From assembly GCF_019904135.1 (NCBI RefSeq), contig NZ_JAIOGQ010000007.1, forward strand, positions 89,753 to 153,752: a stretch of DNA of 64,000 nt, in the 5' to 3' direction. How positions within the stretch are numbered: the first letter of the stretch is position 1; every line of letters begins with the position of its first letter. The notes beneath the pieces are model-generated. The model did no database searches, was not told where the DNA came from, and worked only from the letters and a program-made list of their open reading frames with translations. Source of the DNA: Paenibacillus caui. GTDB taxonomy: Bacteria > Bacillota > Bacilli > Paenibacillales > Paenibacillaceae. Below are positions 44,595 through 52,707 of the stretch, piece after piece. A program made the position numbers and the translations under genes.

Positions 44595-45536
44595 TTGAAT
44601 GTGTACATCGGGATCGATGGCGGCGGCTCCAAGACAGAAGCCTATGCTATAGATGAAGAAGGAAATCGCCTTTGTTCATTGCTCGCCGGTCCGACTAACC
44701 CCCATGCCTCATCACCTGAATCCGCCGTTCAAGAGCTGATCCGGCTGCTCGACGGAATATTCGACAAATTAGACAATTCTCAGCATTTATGTAAAGGTCT
44801 ATGCCTGGCAATGTCAGGTATTAGCGAAACTACAGAAAAGCGCTTCATTACAGCAGCGCTTCAAAGCTATCAGAATGATAGGGGTTATGCCTTCCCGGTC
44901 GAGATCAGCTCGGAAGGCGAAATCTCGCTTATGGCGGCAACGGGCCATGTTCACGGCGTTCTCGTCATTTCAGGCACGGGATCCATCGTGTACGGCTTCT
45001 CGCCTGACGGGGACAAATTCCGGGCAGGCGGATGGGGGCACTTGCTCGGCGATGAAGGAAGCGGGTACCAGATCGGGCTCCGCACACTAAGAATGGTCAT
45101 GCGAAGTTATGACGGCGTTATTCCCCCTACCAGGCTTACACCGGCAGTTGTTCATTCATGCGCGTTATCCGGACCGCAGCAGCTGCGGGAATATATTTAC
45201 CGTCCCGAAGTAGGAAAGGCTGAAATTGCCGCCTTCGCCCGTGTCTGTATCGCAGCGGCGGAAGATGGAGACCCTGCTGCCGCTGAAATCATAATTGGCG
45301 AAGCGGAGGCTCTGGCCCATACGACGGCCGCATTGATGGAGAGATATCCGAAATTGCAGCAATATCAAATCGTCACCGCCGGCTCGATCTTCAAGCATTC
45401 TCGTCTATTTGCCAGGCATTTTCAGGCGAAAACCGGGGAACTGGTTCCATCCGCCGCTTTTAAAGAGACGGGGCCGACCCTTTCGCCAGCCGCAGGCGCG
45501 GCCCTGCTGGCCAAACAATTATTCCAAGGAGCCTAA
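44595..45536 (+). CDS. BadF/BadG-type amino-sugar kinase (MurK-like)
   Basis: A 313-residue ASKHA kinase. The phosphate loops are YIGIDGGGSKTEAYAIDEEG and VLVISGTGSIVYGFSPDG, with the adenosine/sugar region GGWGHLLGDEGSGYQIGLRT. C. acetobutylicum MurK of this family phosphorylates MurNAc and GlcNAc at O6, which is what an ABC-based (non-PTS) import route needs before MurQ. It starts at TTG 44595 after GGGGGAG, 59 bp upstream of murQ, divergent from the transporter operon. GlcNAc kinase activity alone remains possible. Confidence 0.88.
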   Translation: MNVYIGIDGGGSKTEAYAIDEEGNRLCSLLAGPTNPHASSPESAVQELIRLLDGIFDKLDNSQHLCKGLCLAMSGISETTEKRFITAALQSYQNDRGYAFPVEISSEGEISLMAATGHVHGVLVISGTGSIVYGFSPDGDKFRAGGWGHLLGDEGSGYQIGLRTLRMVMRSYDGVIPPTRLTPAVVHSCALSGPQQLREYIYRPEVGKAEIAAFARVCIAAAEDGDPAAAEIIIGEAEALAHTTAALMERYPKLQQYQIVTAGSIFKHSRLFARHFQAKTGELVPSAAFKETGPTLSPAAGAALLAKQLFQGA

Positions 45537-45595
45537 GCCCTTCATTTCATTTCGGAAAGAAAGGGCACTATTAACAGCAAAGGGGATGAAGCCTC

Positions 45596-46507
45596 ATGGA
45601 GCATATTTTAAGCAGTCTGACTACCGAGCAGCCCAATGAGAATACTGAAAATATCGACCAATTAAGTTCAGAGGAAATCATGTATCTGATTAACGCCGAA
45701 GATAGACAAATCGCCGATCATGTAAGAACGATTATTCCGCAGATCGCCAAGGCTGCCGATATGATTGTAGAGTCGTTTCGGGCAGGGGGCAGACTGTTCT
45801 ATGTCGGAGCCGGCACAAGCGGCCGAATCGGCATTCTGGACGCATCCGAATGCCCGCCCACTTTCGGGACGGACCCTTCCATGGTCCAGGGCCTGATCGC
45901 CGGCGGATTCAAGGCCGTGAAGGATCCGGTAGAAGGCGCCGAAGACAGCGAGAAGCTCGGGAAAGACGATATTGACAGCCACGCTGTAGGCAGCTCCGAT
46001 GTCATTGTCGGCATTGCCGCAAGCGGAAGAACCCCTTATGTTATCGGAGCCATGAAACGCGCGGCAGAGCTTGGAGCCTCGGTCGTAGGGCTCAGCAACA
46101 ATGCCGGAACTCCAATGAAGGATTACGCCGACCTGATGATTGAAGCTCCGGTCGGTCCCGAGGTTATTCTCGGCTCGACGCGCATGAAATCGGGTACCGC
46201 CCAAAAAATGATCCTGAACATGCTGACCACGACATCCATGATCCGGATCGGTAAAGTATACCGGAATTTGATGGTTGACTTGAATCCTTCCAACGAGAAG
46301 CTCGTATTTCGTGCGAAACGGATTATCGGCATGGCTACGCATGCCGAGGATGAACAAATTGAACAGGCTTTCGCCAATTCCGGCGGTCATGTCAAGACCG
46401 CGATTGTGATGATTATGGCAGGAGTGAATGCAGAGGAAGCGCGTCTGCTGCTGGAGAAATCAGGCGGGTTCGTACGCGCGGCAATCGAGGAACGAATGCA
46501 ATTTTAA
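45596..46507 (+). CDS. murQ: N-acetylmuramic acid 6-phosphate etherase
   Basis: Cleaves the lactyl ether of MurNAc-6-P to GlcNAc-6-P and lactate. The SIS-domain signature GAGTSGRIGILDASECPPTF is at about 65-84, with later blocks SGRTPYVIGAMKRA and GSTRMKSGTAQKMILNML. The 303-residue length is exact for MurQ. AAAGGGGATGAAGCCTC precedes ATG 45596. It forms a two-gene operon with the kinase, closed by a terminator at 46518. Confidence 0.97.
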   Translation: MEHILSSLTTEQPNENTENIDQLSSEEIMYLINAEDRQIADHVRTIIPQIAKAADMIVESFRAGGRLFYVGAGTSGRIGILDASECPPTFGTDPSMVQGLIAGGFKAVKDPVEGAEDSEKLGKDDIDSHAVGSSDVIVGIAASGRTPYVIGAMKRAAELGASVVGLSNNAGTPMKDYADLMIEAPVGPEVILGSTRMKSGTAQKMILNMLTTTSMIRIGKVYRNLMVDLNPSNEKLVFRAKRIIGMATHAEDEQIEQAFANSGGHVKTAIVMIMAGVNAEEARLLLEKSGGFVRAAIEERMQF

Positions 46508-46517
46508 TTCATCCTAT

Positions 46518-46558
46518 AGGCCGGTATCTTCCGTTCAGATACCGGCCTTCTCTTTTTC
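46518..46558 (+). terminator. Terminator of murK-murQ
   Basis: AGGCCGGTATC and GATACCGGCCT form an 11-bp stem with a 9-base loop, followed by TCTCTTTTTCT. Confidence 0.85.
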
Positions 46559-46633
46559 TAGCGTATAGAGCAAACAGCCCCGCCGGATCGTTCAATTCCT
46601 GCAGGACTGTTTGCCGTTTACCGGACAAGCCGG

Positions 46634-47014
46634 CTATTTTTTAAGCGCAATGACCTCGATTTCCACCAAACCATCCTTCGGGAGCCGGGCTACTTCCACC
46701 GCGCTGCGCGCCGGGTGAGGCTCATTGAAGAATGTGCTGTAAACCTCATTCATTTTCGCAAAATCATTCATATCTTTCAGAAATACGGTCGTCTTGATCA
46801 CCTTGTCCAGCCCGCTGCCGGAAGCCTCCAGAATAGCCTGAACATTCCGCAGAGATTGTGCGGTTTGAGCCGAAACTCCTTCCGCCAGCTCTCCTGTTGC
46901 AGGATCGAGCCCAAGCTGCCCCGATGTATAGACCAGGTCTCCGATGTCTATGCCCTGGGAATAAGGCCCGATCGCACCGGGAGCTTTATTTGTGGCGATT
47001 GTATTTTTTTCCAT
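46634..47014 (-). CDS. ridA: RidA family reactive-intermediate deaminase
   Basis: A 126-residue YjgF/YER057c/UK114 protein that hydrolyses reactive enamine/imine intermediates such as 2-aminoacrylate. The opening TNKAPGAIGPYSQGIDIGDL and the family block LPKDGLVEIEVIALKK match closely. The catalytic Arg (HPARSAVEV) is present. GGATGGGATATCGTT stands before ATG 47014. It is separated from the histidine kinase by 45 bp but lies downstream of it, so read-through is possible. Confidence 0.94.
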   Translation of the reverse strand: MEKNTIATNKAPGAIGPYSQGIDIGDLVYTSGQLGLDPATGELAEGVSAQTAQSLRNVQAILEASGSGLDKVIKTTVFLKDMNDFAKMNEVYSTFFNEPHPARSAVEVARLPKDGLVEIEVIALKK

Positions 47015-47059
47015 AACGATATCCCATCCTTTGCATCAAATTAAACCATAGATATTGTA

Positions 47060-48478
47060 TCACTTTAGCGGCAAATAAAGCGAGAACGTGCTTCCGGCGC
47101 CCTTCGTGCTCTCAACGCGGATGAAACCGCCGAGCAGCTTGGCCAAATCCCGGCTAATGGACAAGCCCAGGCCTGTGCCGCCATATTTTCGGCTGATTGT
47201 TCCATCGGCCTGCTTAAAGGCCTCGAAGATCAAATGATGCTTATCCTCAGGAATGCCGATCCCTGTATCCTTGACATCAAAGACGATCCAGTCTCCCTTT
47301 AGCAGGCCGGCCTCTTCCGGCTTTCTCATGGTGAGCTCGACGGCGCCCTCTTCCGTAAATTTGAAAGCGTTTGACAGCAGGTTGCGCAGAATTTGCTGAA
47401 CCCGCTGACCATCCGTATGGATCGACTGGGGAAGGCTTTCGTCCAGGTGAATTTCAAATGCAATGCCTTTCCGGTCCGCCAGATGTTCAAAATGGAAGTA
47501 CAGCAGCTCCGGTATTTCGCGGAGACTGACCTCTTCGCTCACAATGTCCAGACGGCCGGCCTCCACCTTCGACAGATCCAAAATATCATTGATCAATTGA
47601 AGAAGCTCCTGGCCCGACTTAAAAATAATTTCGCCGTAAACGGCTGTACCGCCGTCCTCTTCTTGTCCATCTGCGCTGTCCTGTTGGCCGTTTTCCTTAA
47701 TGAGCTGCGCCAGGTTCATGATGCTGTTAAGCGGGGTCCGCAGTTCATGAGACATATTCGCGAGAAACTCCGATTTGTATTGGGAAGCGAGCATCAGCTG
47801 CTTGGCCCTCTCTTCCAGCACGATCTTCGCTTTATGAAGCTCCTCGGTTTGCCGCCGCATCAGCGCATTCGTTTCCTTCAGCTCGCGGCTGTGCATTCTC
47901 TCCAGTTGAAAGTCCCGGAACATGAATACAAAACCGGCGCTGAGCACCAAAGACAAGAAAAGCGTTGCCGGCATCATATGCACCATATAATAACCGAAAG
48001 GAATCACGCCGAGAATGGCGATATTCAGTGTATTGACGAGGTTAATCGCAGCGATGAAGATGACAGCCTGAAAGGTATAGCGCATTTTCCTGCGCTCCAT
48101 CCACCATTTCAGCAGGGCCGCCAGAGCGCCCAGAATCACCAGATTCACACACCCTGCAATCGAGGCGTCATTCACACCGAACAGCAATCGGCATAGTCCG
48201 ATCCCCGTCCCAATCACAAACAGCGTTCCCGGGTTCGAGTAGCTTAACGCAGCAATAATGAGCGGAACGAACCGCAGATCAAAAATAACATCCTTGCCAA
48301 AATCCAGGCCGAATTTCATGGACAGCCAACCGGAGAAAATAACGAGGATCACTGAAGATACATATTTGATCTTGCTCGAAGTCTTCGCAAAGACGTATTT
48401 GTAAACCAGATTGGCCAGATAAGCGATAGTTACCAAAATGCCCAAATTAATAGCAAAAGCATGTCCCATATTACCCAT
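47060..48478 (-). CDS. Sensor histidine kinase with 5TMR-LYT membrane domain
   Basis: A 472-residue kinase. The N-terminal about 190 residues form the 5-7 helix receptor of LytS/YhcK type (VPLIIAALSYSNPGTLFVIG with its NPG motif, CRLLFGVNDASIAGCVNLVI). A coiled coil (about 195-230) follows, then HisKA with the phospho-acceptor in FLANMSHELRTPLNSIMNLA and HATPase_c with G1/G2 boxes (DTGIGIPEDKHHLIF, YGGTGLGLSISRDLAKLLGG). No response regulator gene adjoins it. LYT domains sense envelope or small-molecule cues. Confidence 0.9.
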   Translation of the reverse strand: MGNMGHAFAINLGILVTIAYLANLVYKYVFAKTSSKIKYVSSVILVIFSGWLSMKFGLDFGKDVIFDLRFVPLIIAALSYSNPGTLFVIGTGIGLCRLLFGVNDASIAGCVNLVILGALAALLKWWMERRKMRYTFQAVIFIAAINLVNTLNIAILGVIPFGYYMVHMMPATLFLSLVLSAGFVFMFRDFQLERMHSRELKETNALMRRQTEELHKAKIVLEERAKQLMLASQYKSEFLANMSHELRTPLNSIMNLAQLIKENGQQDSADGQEEDGGTAVYGEIIFKSGQELLQLINDILDLSKVEAGRLDIVSEEVSLREIPELLYFHFEHLADRKGIAFEIHLDESLPQSIHTDGQRVQQILRNLLSNAFKFTEEGAVELTMRKPEEAGLLKGDWIVFDVKDTGIGIPEDKHHLIFEAFKQADGTISRKYGGTGLGLSISRDLAKLLGGFIRVESTKGAGSTFSLYLPLK

Positions 48479-48742
48479 TCATCCAATCACTCCCGGCAGC
48501 AAGCAGAAACGGACAAGTCCCCATGCATGACGATGGCCGCTCCAGCGAGAAATAAAGAAGTATACAGAGGCATAGCTTATACGTTCTTCTATTTACAAAC
48601 TCAAATTTAATCAAAAAAAGTTACAAATTGTAATAACTTTATATTTCACATCATATCATGAAGCCGAAGCCGTGAACACTCATAATTGAAAAAGATTCTC
48701 ATGAACCCGATTTCACAGGTTATGTTTAAATGCATATAAAAA

Positions 48743-48785
48743 GAACAAAGACACAAATCGTTATACCCGATTTGCGCCTTTGTTC
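48743..48785 (-). terminator. Terminator-like hairpin 1
   Basis: GAACAAAG and CTTTGTTC, plus inner CAAATCG/CGATTTG, form a nearly complete stem. On the minus strand it is followed by TTTTTAT. Confidence 0.65.
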
Positions 48786-48968
48786 ATCAAGAGCGACCAC
48801 GGAGAATGAGGCCATTTCCAGCCCCGCTTTCTCTTGCTCTTTGCCTTATATACGTGACTGACGGGCTCCTGCCCTTTCGCCCTATATTCTCAGAATCCTT
48901 TAGTTATGGATTTGGATTTACCCTTTCCAAAGCGGCGTGAATCGAATGTCGCTGCTCTCTTAAGCAAA

Positions 48969-49019
48969 ACGGGGGCTGTCCCTTCAAGCGGTAAAAACCG
49001 CTTCTGGGACAGCCCCCGT
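48969..49019 (-). terminator. Terminator of the HD-GYP gene (hairpin 2)
   Basis: ACGGGGGCTGTCCC and GGGACAGCCCCCGT pair perfectly, with inner AAGCGG/CCGCTT. On the minus strand it is followed by TTTGCTT, 75 bp past the stop. Confidence 0.75.
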
Positions 49020-49093
49020 AGGGCACTTTCTTTGAGCGTATTTAAGATACGAGCCTTGCCCTAATTGCTCTAATTTGCGCTAATCACGCCGAA

Positions 49094-50599
49094 TCAGGAA
49101 AGGTCCTTCTTCTGTCTGTAGTCCTTTACGAACAAGCCCGCAAAATACGGATCCCACTGCGTTCCTCTTCCTCTATCCAGAATATCTATCGCCGTATCCG
49201 TATCCATGCCTTTTCTGTACGGCCTGTTGGAGGTCATGGCGTCAAAGGCGTCGGCTACGGCTATGATTCTTCCGAACAAAGGAATTCCTTCTCCTTGGAG
49301 CCCGTCCGGGTAACCAAGGCCGTCATACCTTTCATGGTGGGAACGGACTCCGGGAAGAATCGGCGCCATAGCGTCCATCGGCTCAATCCGCTTCAGGATC
49401 ATCTCTCCCTGCATCGGATGCTGCTTGATTTGATTGAATTCCTCATCCGTCAGAACGCCCTCTTTGAGCAGAACGGAGTCTCTCGTTCCGATCTTCCCGA
49501 TATCGTGCAGAAGGGCCGATCTCCGAAGCTCGTCCATCGTTTGTTCCGGCAGCTTCGCCAGCATGCCGATATGCATCGCGTATTCGGCTACCCGCTGCGA
49601 ATGCCCTGCCGTATATGGATCGCGCGCATCCAGCGCCGCGGCGAGAGTTGCAAAATAGCTTTCGATCAGCTGATCATTGCGGGAATTTTGAACTTTTATG
49701 CCTTCCAGCATATGATTGAATCCCGAAACCAGCCTGGAGAATTCATCAGAGAACAGGTCCCTCGCGCGTGTATGCAAATCTCCGGCCTTGACTTTGGCCA
49801 TCACTTCAAAAAGGTGCTGGATGGGGCGTTCCATCTCACGGGTCAAAAACCAGGAGCCCGCATAGGAGAAAGCCAGGCCAATGAGCAGGATCACGCCTGC
49901 CCATTGCCAGTATGTATTGTCCGAATAATTCCATCCGCCGAGTTCAAACTGAACTACGATGCTGTACAGCAGAACCGGAAATATCCCGATCAAAAAAGCG
50001 CTGAGCTGAAATTTGCGCCTGATGGGCACCATGACTTGCCCGTCCAGGGAAATTCGGCGGCCGTATTCCCGCAGGCTCATTTTATAAGCTTCCTCAATGA
50101 CAGGCCTGCAGGCCCAGGAAGTCAAATAGAATTCAATCAGCGCATGCATTAAGGCAATCAGCGCCGTCCCGCCCAAAGCGAAAACGATATAGTAGGCGGG
50201 TAACGACAAGATATCCAAATGTATCGACCATAGCATGAGCAGTACCGTCGGAATGGACAGACTGGCAAAATGGGGGCCTGCAATCCGTTTTACCGACAAA
50301 ACCGGCAAACGATGAATATGCTTATAGATCTCCCTAAAGCGCTCCCAGTCACCGGCCCCCTGTTTAAACAGCCCGCTGACGGGCTTCAGATCGCGAATGA
50401 ACACGAGTATATCAACTGATACCATGATCATCATGGAGATAAACAGGATCCCTGATAACAACCATAGTTCATGATTCGAAAAGCTGAGGCTGCTGAGGCT
50501 GCTGAAGCTGATGATACCGCTCGCCCCAACCACCACAATGAAGGAACCGATCAGGTAATTTAAGATTAGACGTCTAATAAATGTCTGGTAGACTTCCAA
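49094..50599 (-). CDS. Membrane HAMP/HD-GYP phosphodiesterase
   Basis: About 501 residues. Four or more membrane helices in the first 260 residues (LILNYLIGSFIVVVGASGII, AFLIGIFPVLLYSIVVQFEL, WAGVILLIGLAFSYAGSWFL) lead into a HAMP linker and an HD-GYP domain. The metal and signature residues are HSQRVAEYA, LLHDIGKIG, HHERYDGLGYPDG and DAFDAMTSNRPYR. HD-GYP enzymes degrade cyclic-di-GMP. The frame opens at TTG 50626; AAGAAGG nine bases before TTG 50599 favours the shorter form. Confidence 0.92.
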   Translation of the reverse strand: MEVYQTFIRRLILNYLIGSFIVVVGASGIISFSSLSSLSFSNHELWLLSGILFISMMIMVSVDILVFIRDLKPVSGLFKQGAGDWERFREIYKHIHRLPVLSVKRIAGPHFASLSIPTVLLMLWSIHLDILSLPAYYIVFALGGTALIALMHALIEFYLTSWACRPVIEEAYKMSLREYGRRISLDGQVMVPIRRKFQLSAFLIGIFPVLLYSIVVQFELGGWNYSDNTYWQWAGVILLIGLAFSYAGSWFLTREMERPIQHLFEVMAKVKAGDLHTRARDLFSDEFSRLVSGFNHMLEGIKVQNSRNDQLIESYFATLAAALDARDPYTAGHSQRVAEYAMHIGMLAKLPEQTMDELRRSALLHDIGKIGTRDSVLLKEGVLTDEEFNQIKQHPMQGEMILKRIEPMDAMAPILPGVRSHHERYDGLGYPDGLQGEGIPLFGRIIAVADAFDAMTSNRPYRKGMDTDTAIDILDRGRGTQWDPYFAGLFVKDYRQKKDLS

Positions 50600-50812
50600 A
50601 AGGGTGTTCCTTCTTTCTGCAGTCAATCTTCGGTCAAATTAGTTCTCCATCTTTATTATCGGCAAAAGGAACCCGATTGTTGACAGGAAGAAGCGATTTC
50701 TTTTTCAGCGAAAATAGAGGCGCTGGCATCCTTCTTCAAGCATATGCTACACTTGAATTACCTGTTTACGGAAGCAGACTTTAACAAGCTGCTAAAGGGA
50801 GGAGCTCCTTCG

Positions 50813-51262
50813 ATGACTACCGGTCTCTTACAGGATGCAATTAACCTATTTCATGCCGAACTGTCGCCTGAAACCGGCATTCGCGCGGGTCTGGACACAA
50901 CTGACCCCCTGCTCTCTGGCGCTCTTAAACTGCTGGAGGACTATCCTCTGCCTCCCCTTCGCTCTGCTCGGATCCTTGCCCTTTATTTTACAATCGTGCT
51001 CGCCATGGAGCGCCATCATGCCTGCCACGAGGCAGCGCCCGACTCCCTCACACGCCAGGTTCTGGATGGCGACTACTTATATAGCCTTTATCTTCAGATG
51101 GCCCTGAAATGGAAAGAGTACGACTTTGTTTCGGTTCTTGCCCCTTATATCAAGAAGATTCAGCTTAAACGGGCAGAGGGCCGCCCTCAGGATGATCTGC
51201 TGCTGCAGGGTATCGCCTGCTTTATGGAACTAGCACGGAGGAAATTCGATGAAACTGGATGA
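50813..51262 (+). CDS. HepS-like short subunit of polyprenyl diphosphate synthase
   Basis: A 149-residue all-helical protein. The segment LDGDYLYSLYLQMALKWKEY then VLAPYIKKIQLKRAEG resembles the C-terminal part of HepS/HEPPP_synt_1, the non-catalytic subunit that sets product length together with HepT. It is clearly shorter than B. subtilis HepS (about 250 aa). It overlaps the following synthase gene by 14 bp, which supports a complex. GGGAGGAG precedes ATG 50813; the frame is open further upstream without an SD. The family call rests on context plus weak similarity. Confidence 0.65.
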   Translation: MTTGLLQDAINLFHAELSPETGIRAGLDTTDPLLSGALKLLEDYPLPPLRSARILALYFTIVLAMERHHACHEAAPDSLTRQVLDGDYLYSLYLQMALKWKEYDFVSVLAPYIKKIQLKRAEGRPQDDLLLQGIACFMELARRKFDETG

Positions 51263-52229
51263 AGCTCTGCAAATCTCCCTGCATTCGATTAATCGTGAAA
51301 TTAACAATATCGTAAGACAGGATAAAGATGTTCCCCGTTCCTCCCTGCTGGCGGAATCCATAAGCGGATTGATCGCTTCCGGCGGCAAACGGCTCCGCCC
51401 ATTAATGGTGGTTGTGGGCAGCCGTTTCGGTCCTTCCCCGGACCAGCGGAAAATATGGCGGCTAGCGGCAGCGGCCGAGTTTATTCATGCCGCATCCCTG
51501 ATCCATGACGATATCATCGACGGTTCGCCGCTCCGCCGCGGCAAGCCGGCCATGCACACGACTGTCGGCGTCAATGCGGCCGTTCATATCGGCAATTACA
51601 TGTTCGCCCGGGTGATCGAGCTTGTCTCCGCCTACTCTGCCGAACGGGAAAAGTATGCCTACGATCTGACGTTCATCGCCATCACCCGGCTGTGCATCGG
51701 GGAATATCAGCAGCTTTCCCATGCGTTCGACTACGGGATGACCGTAGACCAATATTTGGAGAAGTCAAGAAACAAAACCTCGCTGCTGATGGCGGCTTGC
51801 CTGCGGACCGGTGCGCTGGCCGCCGGGGCAAGCGGCGAGATTGCCGGACGGCTCTACGAGTTCGGGGACAAACTGGGCCTTTCTTTCCAGATCCGGGACG
51901 ACCTGCTGGACTTCACCGGCTCGGAAGAAGAGCTCGGCAAGCCGGCCGGCAGCGATTTGCGAAACGGGCAGGTTACGCTGCCCGTGCTTTATGCGCTGGA
52001 GGACCCGGCGCTGGCCCCCCGCATTCGGTCCATCGGACCGGATACGGCGCCTCAAGAGATCGCTAGCGTGGTCGCCGCGATCAAAGCCGGCGACGCTCCG
52101 GAGCGAACCGAAGCGTTCAGCCGCAGGCTGTTGAATGAAGCCCGCGGCATTGCCGCGGAGCTGTCCGGGTTCCCCGCGCAGCGCGATCTGCTTACGCTGC
52201 TGGAGTATTTTGGCGGGCGCGGCAGATAG
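51249..52229 (+). CDS. Polyprenyl (hepta/hexaprenyl) diphosphate synthase, catalytic subunit
   Basis: A trans-isoprenyl diphosphate synthase of 326 aa. The first Asp-rich motif is LIHDDIIDGSPLRRGKPAMH and the second is FQIRDDLLDF; GGKRLRPLMVVV holds the diphosphate-binding Lys/Arg. Residues before the first DD are small (AASLIHDD), consistent with a long-chain product such as the menaquinone side chain. It lacks the menaquinone-gene neighbourhood of the usual hepS-menG-hepT operon, so it may be a second, specialised synthase. Confidence 0.92.
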   Translation: MKLDEALQISLHSINREINNIVRQDKDVPRSSLLAESISGLIASGGKRLRPLMVVVGSRFGPSPDQRKIWRLAAAAEFIHAASLIHDDIIDGSPLRRGKPAMHTTVGVNAAVHIGNYMFARVIELVSAYSAEREKYAYDLTFIAITRLCIGEYQQLSHAFDYGMTVDQYLEKSRNKTSLLMAACLRTGALAAGASGEIAGRLYEFGDKLGLSFQIRDDLLDFTGSEEELGKPAGSDLRNGQVTLPVLYALEDPALAPRIRSIGPDTAPQEIASVVAAIKAGDAPERTEAFSRRLLNEARGIAAELSGFPAQRDLLTLLEYFGGRGR

Positions 52230-52335
52230 GCGGCAGACGGCGTTCATTTTCCGGAAGGGAACGAACCAGCTCCTTTCCGGAGCAAGCGCTTCTTCATTTG
52301 GATTGCTGCGGCAGACAGCAGCATGATCGCGTAAA

Positions 52336-52446
52336 TTATCTGTCTTTGGCACCCTGGCCAAGCCTTATCAACCACCAAGCGATTCCGCCGATCCCAAACA
52401 GGCCAATGAACGCAAAAATCAGAATATACACCAGATGCGGATTCAT
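52336..52446 (-). CDS. 36-aa single-helix membrane microprotein
   Basis: ATG 52446 with AAAGGAGGG upstream opens a 36-codon ORF. The protein is one hydrophobic helix (VYILIFAFIGLFGIGGIAWW) followed by a basic tail ending GAKDR. The excellent SD and clean transmembrane profile argue that it is real. No function is known to me. It is convergent with the synthase gene on its left. Confidence 0.65.
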   Translation of the reverse strand: MNPHLVYILIFAFIGLFGIGGIAWWLIRLGQGAKDR

Positions 52447-52707
52447 GGTTTATCCCTCCTTTGACTTCTGAAATCGGATAATAAGCAGGGTTTCTCTTCC
52501 TGTGCTTCTCTTCCTATCATTAACCTTTTTTCGCTGTTCAATAAGCGTATTCCGGCCGTTTCACGAAAATAACCGGTTGTTTTGCATTTAAGCAAGTGCT
52601 GGTGTATAATGTCACGGGTTTTGATTATCCAAAATTAGAAAGGCTTGTCTCTTGAATCAGACAGCCAATTGTTAGGAAGTTCGCTAGGTAAAAAGAAGGA
52701 GTTTGAG

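Larger units (their letters stand above)
48479..49093. other. 615-bp intergenic region with two strong hairpins
   Basis: No gene seen. AT-rich upstream sequence for the histidine kinase occupies about 48480-48740. Two long hairpins (48743-48785 and 48969-49019) and shorter stems (for example CGTAT/ATACG near 49038) fill the right half. They read best as terminators of the HD-GYP gene. Confidence 0.6.

Noticed and set aside
34142..46507. Generic sugar (maltose-like) utilisation operon
   Set aside because: The enzymes present (MurQ, AnmK, NamZ, NagZ) are specific to amino sugars of peptidoglycan; no alpha-glucosidase or other general glycosidase is present.
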